Positions 58,394 to 64,000 of a stretch of DNA of 64,000 nt are shown here, one piece after another. Positions within the stretch are counted from its first letter, which is position 1. Each line of letters begins with the position of its first letter. The translations under genes were made by a program, and so were the position numbers. This stretch comes from JBDTVS01 sp040007095 (GTDB taxonomy: Bacteria > Acidobacteriota > Vicinamibacteria > Vicinamibacterales > CAVVIG01). Location of the stretch: positions 1 through 64,000 of the forward strand of contig JBDTVS010000111.1 of assembly GCA_040007095.1 (NCBI GenBank). Direction: 5' to 3'. Below the pieces are notes generated by a model. The model saw only the letters and a program-made list of their open reading frames with translations. It was not told where the DNA came from and made no database searches.

Positions 58394-61339
58394 TCAGCCG
58401 GAGCGTCCGCCGGCCGAGAGCGCCAGATCCAGCGCGTCGGCGAGGTGAATCGGGTGACGGCCGGTCGCCTGACGAATCTGCTCCCGGCAACTGAAGCCGT
58501 CGGACACGATCAAGGTATCGGCGCCCGACTGTCTGACCGCCGGCAGCAGCACACGCTCGCCGACCGCCTGCGACACGCCGTACTTCTCGGCCTCGAATCC
58601 GAACGCGCCGGCCATGCCACAGCAACCGGAATCGGGCGATGTGACGTCGGCGCCCATTCTGCGCAGCAGCGACTCCTCCGGACCGAGCGTCATGATCGCC
58701 TTGTGATGGCAATGGCCGTGGAGCAGGACCCGTCGTGCGAGTTGCGGCGGCTGATAGGCGGCGCTGCGGGATTCGAGAAGCTCGGAGAGGAGAAACGTCT
58801 GGTTGCGCAGTCGGGTCGCGCGCTCGTCGTTGGGGAACAAGTTGGTCAGCTCGTCGCGAAACACCGACGCGCAGCTTGGCTCGAGCACGACCATCGGCAC
58901 GCCCGCATCGATCGCCTCGCCGAGCGTGTCCATGACGGTCTGCAAGTACTGCTTCGCGCGATCGAGCATGCCGAAATCGTAGAGGGGGCGGCCGCAGCAC
59001 AGTCGCTGGTGGGGAATGGCGACGTCGAATCCGGCGGCTCGAAGCACGCGGAGCGCAGCCTGGCTCGTTTCCGGGTGAAAGTGGTTGTTGAAGGTGTCGA
59101 CCCAGAGAATCACCGGCGTGGCCGATGATGATCGCGTCGCCGTCGAGCGCACGTTGTTTCGGCGCGCCCACTTCCTGAAATTCACCGGCGCCACTTTCGG
59201 CAACTGGCGCTCGGGCGCAATGTGCAACGCGCGGCGCATGACCAGGCTGAGCCACGGGACCCCGGTCGCGAAGTTGGCCAGCCGCGGCGCGATGGCGGCG
59301 AGCTCGAGCCACCGATCCACCATGCCGAAGGCATAGGCGTTGAGCGGACGCGATCGCCCCTCGTAATAGTGCGAGAGAAACTCGGCGCGATAGGTCGCCA
59401 TGTCCACATTCGCCGGGCACTCCGACTTGCACGCCTTGCAGGAGAGACAGAGGTCGAGCGACCGCTTGACGTGCTCGTCCTTCCACCCGCCGCCGTCGCC
59501 CACCACCTCCCCTTGCAGTAACTCGAACAGCATGTGGGCGCGGCCGCGCGTGCTGTGCTCTTCCTCCAGGGTCACCATGTAGCTCGGGCACATGGATCCG
59601 GAATCGTGCTTGCGACATTCGCCCAGCCCGACGCACCGCACCATCGCCCGTTCGAAGGATCCCTTGTCGTCGGGAAAGGCGAAGTGCGTGACGGGCCGCT
59701 GGGGCGCATAGTCGGCGCCGAACCGGAGGTTCTCGGTCGGTAGATAGGCGTCGACGACCTTGCCCGGGTTCATCTTGCGATCGGGATCCCAGACCGACTT
59801 GAACTCGCGGAACGCGCCGATGATTTGGTCGCCGAACATCTTCGGGAGCAGCGCGCCGCGCGATTGACCGTCGCCGTGCTCGCCCGACAGCGACCCGCCG
59901 TAGGAGACCACCAGATCGGCGGCTCGATCGACGAACTCCCCGTACTTGCGGACGCCGTGCTCGGTTTCGAGGTCCCAATCGACCCGCATGTGAATGCAGC
60001 CGTGGCCGAAGTGGCCGTAGAAGGCGGTGTGGTACTGGAATTCGTCGAGCAGCGCCCGCAACTCACGCAGATAGCGCCCCAGCTTCTCGGGCGCGACGGC
60101 TGAATCGTCCCAGCCTTCCCATTCGAGCGGCGCTCCGGGGGCCGCCGCGGCTGCTCGCGGGCCGGACTCGCGGATTTTCCACATCGCACGCGCCTCGGCC
60201 GCCGTGTAGAGACGCGCGCTCGGCGGATCGGCCACCTGTTTCATCCGGTCGATGAAACGCTCGGCCGTCTGCCGCGCCTGGTCGGGATCGTCGAACCCGA
60301 ATTCCACCAGCAGGTAGCCGCGTCCCTCGGGCATCAGGTCGAGATTCGGCGCGCCCTTGCGGCGGAGCCCGTCGACGAGCGCGCCCTCGAACCCTTCGAG
60401 GCCGATCGGCTGAAACTCCATGATCTCCGGCACGTGGTCCGCCGCTTCGAAGGCGTCGCGGTATCCCAGCCCCACCAGCGCCCGGTGCTGCGGGCTGGCG
60501 ATCAACCTGACTTTCGCCTCGAGAATCACCGCGCAGGTGCCCTCGCTGCCGACGATCGCCCGCGCGAGATTGAAGCCCTGTTCGGGCAGCAGCTCGTCAA
60601 GGTTGTAGCCGGACACCCGGCGCGGAATCCTCGGAAAGCGCGCACGGATCTGGTCCGCGTGGCGATCGCGCAGGGCGCGCAGCGCCGCGTAGATCTCGCC
60701 GCGACGACCACCCGCTCGCACGATGGCCTCGAACTCCGCGTCGGTCGTCGGTCCGACGGTCAGCTCCGTCCCGTCGTAGAGCAGAATCTTCAACTCGATG
60801 ACGTTGTCGACCGTCTTGCCCGCCAGCAGTGAGTGCGTGCCGCACGAGTTGTTGCCGATCATGCCGCCGAGCGAGCAGCGGCTATGCGTGGAGGGATCGG
60901 GCCCGAACGTCAGATGGTGCACCTCGGCCGCGTTCCGCAGCGTATCGAGGACGACCCCCGGCTGCACGCGCGCGAACCGGCCCTCGGGATCGATCTCAAG
61001 GATCCGGTTCATGTATTTGGTGAAATCCAGCACCACGGCGACGTTGCAGCACTGGCCGGCGAGGCTGGTGCCCGCGCCGCGCGGCAGCACCGGCGCGTTG
61101 AAGGCGCGGCACACGGCCACCGCCGCGATCACATCGTCTGCATCGCGGGGAATGACGAGGCCGATCGGGATCTGACGGTAATTGGAGCCGTCGGTCGCGT
61201 ACAGCGCGCGGCTCCCACGATCGAAGCGCACCTCGCCACGTACCGCCCGTTTCAGCTCCAGTTCGAGGCCGGTGGATTGTGTGAACGAGTCGATCGGTTT
61301 CGCGTGCGAGCTAAGCGGTAACGGAATGAGCTGCTTCAT
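58394..61339 (-). CDS. FAD-linked oxidase fused to a 4Fe-4S/CCG-domain protein (GlcD/GlpC-like)
   Basis: 981 residues combining three parts. An N-terminal FAD-binding domain (PRGAGTSLAGQCCNVAVVLD, SLGGMIGNNSCGTHSLLAGK) and FAD-oxidase C domain with VDWDLETEHGVRKYG. Then 4Fe-4S motifs (CRKHDSGSMCPSYMVT ... CLSCKACKSECP). Finally two cysteine-rich CCG segments (CCGRPLYDFG and SGCCGMAGAFGFE). This arrangement occurs in glycolate or D-lactate dehydrogenases that feed electrons to the quinone pool. The ATG overlaps the end of the aminotransferase gene by 29 nt, so glycolate-to-glyoxylate is the favoured reaction. Confidence 0.9.
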   Translation of the reverse strand: MKQLIPLPLSSHAKPIDSFTQSTGLELELKRAVRGEVRFDRGSRALYATDGSNYRQIPIGLVIPRDADDVIAAVAVCRAFNAPVLPRGAGTSLAGQCCNVAVVLDFTKYMNRILEIDPEGRFARVQPGVVLDTLRNAAEVHHLTFGPDPSTHSRCSLGGMIGNNSCGTHSLLAGKTVDNVIELKILLYDGTELTVGPTTDAEFEAIVRAGGRRGEIYAALRALRDRHADQIRARFPRIPRRVSGYNLDELLPEQGFNLARAIVGSEGTCAVILEAKVRLIASPQHRALVGLGYRDAFEAADHVPEIMEFQPIGLEGFEGALVDGLRRKGAPNLDLMPEGRGYLLVEFGFDDPDQARQTAERFIDRMKQVADPPSARLYTAAEARAMWKIRESGPRAAAAAPGAPLEWEGWDDSAVAPEKLGRYLRELRALLDEFQYHTAFYGHFGHGCIHMRVDWDLETEHGVRKYGEFVDRAADLVVSYGGSLSGEHGDGQSRGALLPKMFGDQIIGAFREFKSVWDPDRKMNPGKVVDAYLPTENLRFGADYAPQRPVTHFAFPDDKGSFERAMVRCVGLGECRKHDSGSMCPSYMVTLEEEHSTRGRAHMLFELLQGEVVGDGGGWKDEHVKRSLDLCLSCKACKSECPANVDMATYRAEFLSHYYEGRSRPLNAYAFGMVDRWLELAAIAPRLANFATGVPWLSLVMRRALHIAPERQLPKVAPVNFRKWARRNNVRSTATRSSSATPVILWVDTFNNHFHPETSQAALRVLRAAGFDVAIPHQRLCCGRPLYDFGMLDRAKQYLQTVMDTLGEAIDAGVPMVVLEPSCASVFRDELTNLFPNDERATRLRNQTFLLSELLESRSAAYQPPQLARRVLLHGHCHHKAIMTLGPEESLLRRMGADVTSPDSGCCGMAGAFGFEAEKYGVSQAVGERVLLPAVRQSGADTLIVSDGFSCREQIRQATGRHPIHLADALDLALSAGGRSG

Positions 61340-62504
61340 GGGTCGCAGGCGCGAGAGAGTCCAGTGCCGCCATCACGCCGCCAGGTGTGTGCGGCACGCC
61401 CGCGAGCCTGAGGCCCATTTCGATCCCGCTCAGTGTCCCGGCGAGCATGAGATCGTTGAAGCTGCCCAGATGGCCGATCCGGACGACCCGCCCGGCCAGT
61501 CTCGACAGCCCGACGCCGAGCGACAGATCGAAGTGCTCGAGCACGAGGTTGCGGAACCGGTCGGAATCGGATCCTTCGGGCATGAAAAAGGCCGTCATCG
61601 AGCTCGAATACTCACGCGGGTCTTCGCAGACGATCTCGAGTCCCCACGCCCGGACGGCCGCCCGCGACGCCGCCGCGTGACGATCGTGCCGCGCGAACAC
61701 CGCGTCGAGGCCCTCTTCTTCCAGCATGTGGAGCGCCTCGCGCAGCGCGTACAACAGATTCGTCGCAGGCGTGTATGGGAAGAACCCCGAGCGGTTGTTC
61801 TTCAGCATCTCCTGCCAGTCCCAATAGCTTCGGCTGAGCCGTGCCGTCTGGTTGGCCGCCAGCGCTTTCTCCGACACGGCATTGAAGCCGAGCCCAGGCG
61901 GCAGCATCAGCCCCTTCTGCGAGCCGACGACCGTGACGTCGACTTCCCAGTCGTCCTGGCGGAAGTCCATGGAGGCGAGCGACGATACGGCATCGACGAT
62001 CAGCAGGGCTGGGTGGCGTGCAGCGTTCAACGCCCGCCGGAGATCGGGCAGCCGGCTGGCAACGCCGGTCGACGTCTCATTGTGTACAACCACGACCGCC
62101 TTGATGGTGTGGGCCGGGTCGGCGCGGAGTCTTGCATCGAGATCCGCCTCGGACGCGCCGTGACGCCAGTCGCCCGGCACGTAGTCGACCACCAAGCCAA
62201 GCCGTTCGGCCACCTGCCGCCAGACCAGGGAGAAATGGCCCGTCTCGAAAATCACCACACGGTCGCCCGGCGACAGCGTGTTCACCAACGAGGCTTCGGC
62301 CGCGCCGGTTCCGGAGGCCGGAAAAATGATCACCGGGCCGCTGGTTTTGAACACCAAACGCAGCCCTTCGAGGATGTCGGTCGTCATCTGCGCGAATTCG
62401 GGGCCCCGGTGATCGATCACCGGCTGGTCCATCGCGCGCAGCACGCGATCGGGGACGTTGGTCGGGCCGGGGATCTGGAGGAAGTGTCGACCGGTGTGCA
62501 GCAT
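61311..62504 (-). CDS. Alanine/serine-glyoxylate aminotransferase
   Basis: 397 residues, fold-type I PLP enzyme. The N-terminal RHFLQIPGPTNVPDRVLRAM is typical of the AGXT family, and the PLP lysine is in VVGSQKGLMLPPGLGF. It converts glyoxylate to glycine with alanine or serine as donor. It overlaps the FAD oxidase gene by 29 nt, and the pair form a glycolate-to-glycine unit, as in photorespiratory or C2-salvage pathways of other bacteria. Confidence 0.92.
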   Translation of the reverse strand: MLHTGRHFLQIPGPTNVPDRVLRAMDQPVIDHRGPEFAQMTTDILEGLRLVFKTSGPVIIFPASGTGAAEASLVNTLSPGDRVVIFETGHFSLVWRQVAERLGLVVDYVPGDWRHGASEADLDARLRADPAHTIKAVVVVHNETSTGVASRLPDLRRALNAARHPALLIVDAVSSLASMDFRQDDWEVDVTVVGSQKGLMLPPGLGFNAVSEKALAANQTARLSRSYWDWQEMLKNNRSGFFPYTPATNLLYALREALHMLEEEGLDAVFARHDRHAAASRAAVRAWGLEIVCEDPREYSSSMTAFFMPEGSDSDRFRNLVLEHFDLSLGVGLSRLAGRVVRIGHLGSFNDLMLAGTLSGIEMGLRLAGVPHTPGGVMAALDSLAPATHEAAHSVTA

Positions 62505-62723
62505 GTCACGCTGAGTTTACCGCGAGACGATGACCATGGCCAGACGGTCGTGGGTCAGTTTCACGTCAACCACCGAGCAGACGGAGCAAAAACCGGGATG
62601 TTTTCTCAGGGATCTCGGGGTGACCCTCGAAAAAGGCGTTGAAGTGACCCAATACTGGCTGGATCGAGGGCAGGACCGTCGGGCCAGGCCGTAACCTCGA
62701 TGTGGTCTGGTGGCAGTGACCTG
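62505..62723. other. Intergenic region between the kinase and the aminotransferase
   Basis: About 220 bases with no convincing gene; it should contain the promoter of the aminotransferase-oxidase unit and the end of the kinase transcript. Confidence 0.4.
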
Positions 62724-64000
62724 CTACACCTGGGAGGGCGGTGTGGGCGTGAGCGCGTAGGTGTCGAGGACCGCCGCCAGGGTGCTCGCCTCTTCCATGA
62801 GCGTGCGCCACGCGCGATCGGAGTCGGTGAAGCGCCGCGTGCGTCCCATCTCTTCGAGCGTCCGGGTGACGTCGACTACCGCCGCGGCCTCGAAGTTGGC
62901 GGCCGCTCCTTTCAACACGTGTGCGGCTCGTTGCAAGCCTTCGCCGTCGCCCGTTTCCAGCGCTCGCTGAATGGCCGCCAGGTGGCGGGGCAGATCTTCG
63001 GTGAACAACACGCTGATTTCCGAGAGGAATTGCACGTCGCCGCCCACTCTGGCCAGCACGGTCTCGTAGATGCTCCCCGAGACTGGCCGCGTCGCCTCTT
63101 CGGCGACCGCCGAACCGGGCGAGACCTGTTCCAGAACCGTATAGAGCTGTTGCGGGTCGATCGGCTTGGTCAGATAGTCGTCCATCCCGGCCGCCAGGCA
63201 CCGTTCGCGGTCTCCTCGCATGGCATGAGCGGTCATCGCCACGATCGGCACGTGCCCACCGAGGCGCTGTTCTAGCGCCCGGATTGCGCGAGTGGCCTCG
63301 AGTCCGCTCATTTCCGGCATCTGCACGTCCATCAATACCACGTCGAACGTTCCGAGCTCGACGGCCAGCACCGCTTCCTTGCCGTTACTCACGGTGGTGA
63401 CCCGATGGCCGCGCCGCTCGAGGAGCGTGGCGGCAAGCCGCTGGTTCACGACGTTGTCTTCCGCCAGCAGGACGCTGAGATGGCGGGCCGGTGTTCGGGC
63501 CCGCACCGGGGCTACCGGCGCCTTGGACTTCGACGGACGCTCGGCGCCAAGGACGGGCATGGCGGCGACGAGACCGAATCGGGCGGTAAAATGAAAGGCG
63601 CTGCCTTCGTGGAGCACGCTCTCCACCCAGAGTCGCCCACCCATCATCTGCACCAGCGTCGACGAGATCGCGAGGCCCAGACCGGTGCCGCCGAACCGGC
63701 GCGTTGTCGATCCGTCGGCTTGCTGAAACGCCTGAAAGATCGCTTCCTGCTTGTCTTCGGGAACGCCGACCCCGCTGTCGGTCACCGAAAAGCGCAGCGT
63801 CACGGCGTCCATCTCCCGGGCTTCGACGTACGCCTGTACCAGGATTTGTCCCCGATCCGTGAACTTTATGGCGTTGCCCACCAGATTAAGCAAGACCTGC
63901 CGGAGACGGCCCGGGTCGCCGACGATCTCGCTCGGCACGTCTGGCAGCACGTGACAAATCAGCTCCAGACGCTTCTGTGCGGCCCGCATCGTCAACGGCT
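62724..64000 (-). CDS. Hybrid histidine kinase (HATPase, receiver, HPt), C-terminal part
   Basis: The gene runs off the right edge, so the sensor and phospho-His domain are missing. In the window: HATPase motifs NLVGNAIKFTDRGQI, TDSGVGVPEDKQEAIF and FGGTGLGLAIS. Next is a receiver domain (LLAEDNVVNQRLAATLLERR, phospho-Asp in DVVLMDVQMPEMSGLEA, and GMDDYLTKPI). Last is a histidine phosphotransfer domain (AAHVLKGAAANF). The order fits a multi-step phosphorelay kinase of the BarA/ArcB type. An internal Met at 63995 is not the real start. Confidence 0.92.
   Translation of the reverse strand, partial: PLTMRAAQKRLELICHVLPDVPSEIVGDPGRLRQVLLNLVGNAIKFTDRGQILVQAYVEAREMDAVTLRFSVTDSGVGVPEDKQEAIFQAFQQADGSTTRRFGGTGLGLAISSTLVQMMGGRLWVESVLHEGSAFHFTARFGLVAAMPVLGAERPSKSKAPVAPVRARTPARHLSVLLAEDNVVNQRLAATLLERRGHRVTTVSNGKEAVLAVELGTFDVVLMDVQMPEMSGLEATRAIRALEQRLGGHVPIVAMTAHAMRGDRERCLAAGMDDYLTKPIDPQQLYTVLEQVSPGSAVAEEATRPVSGSIYETVLARVGGDVQFLSEISVLFTEDLPRHLAAIQRALETGDGEGLQRAAHVLKGAAANFEAAAVVDVTRTLEEMGRTRRFTDSDRAWRTLMEEASTLAAVLDTYALTPTPPSQV

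Noticed and set aside
1..64000. CRISPR arrays, rRNA genes and prophage structural genes
   Set aside because: No regularly spaced repeats, no rRNA-like sequence and no capsid, tail or terminase motifs were seen on either strand.

Overview
The window is high-GC chromosomal DNA from a bacterium that is most likely an acidobacterium, possibly of the Vicinamibacteria type. This is an inference: it rests on a VWFA-related protein of the acidobacterial TIGR03436 type, many small secreted acidobacterial-style proteins, the mix of PQQ dehydrogenase, cytochrome c and cupin genes, and the dispersed AACCACAAAG-type intergenic repeats. No rRNA or marker phylogeny is available here.

Bases 1-15,300 form an accessory island. 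It opens with wreckage: the tail of an EAL-domain gene, the start of an old transposase, and an ISKra4-type insertion sequence with 20-bp inverted ends (155-1690). A BREX phage-defence cluster of the type 6 arrangement follows: brxE, brxA, brxB, brxC and pglX, joined by GTGA/ATGA overlaps. The pglX gene is split into two overlapping frames. Where pglZ, brxD and brxHI would be expected there are instead a 36-codon stub and a UPF0175/DUF3368 toxin-antitoxin pair. Next come a headless CpaF/TrbB-like secretion ATPase, small unknown genes, a helix-turn-helix protein and an AlpA-type regulator. The island ends against the 3' side of tRNA-Thr(CGT), a classic integration site.

From 15.5 to 26.5 kb the genes are housekeeping or secreted: a cupin, a beta-barrel-like protein, a PEGA protein, uvrA, a HEAT-repeat protein, 3-methyladenine DNA glycosylase and an M1 aminopeptidase. 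The segment 26.5-31.8 kb is a sulfur-assimilation block. A fused siroheme synthase (cysG) is translationally coupled to a ferredoxin-type sulfite/nitrite reductase, and a SAM-I riboswitch lies ahead of threonine synthase. The cysG leader carries a promoter, a short GTG frame with three consecutive Cys codons, a candidate antiterminator and an intrinsic terminator ending 3 nt before the cysG start codon. This looks like a ribosome-mediated cysteine attenuator.

The segment 33.6-41 kb holds a cluster that looks like an uncharacterised pterin- or flavin-derived pathway: stand-alone GTP cyclohydrolase II, a CDP-alcohol phosphotransferase, a reductase lacking the usual zinc motifs, a PTPS/QueD homologue lacking one zinc histidine, a glycosyltransferase, a methyltransferase and a RibD-type reductase. 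The last four genes before the lipocalin-like gene (dehydrogenase, PTPS-like, glycosyltransferase, methyltransferase) form a tight operon.

From 41 to 64 kb there are an amidase, a PQQ dehydrogenase with its dihaem cytochrome, CMD and cupin proteins, aldehyde dehydrogenase, dienelactone hydrolase, a second dihaem cytochrome, a class C beta-lactamase-like protein, cytochrome b561, a VWFA-related protein, a GGDEF protein, a coupled aminotransferase/glycolate-oxidase pair, and the 3' part of a hybrid histidine kinase that runs off the right edge.
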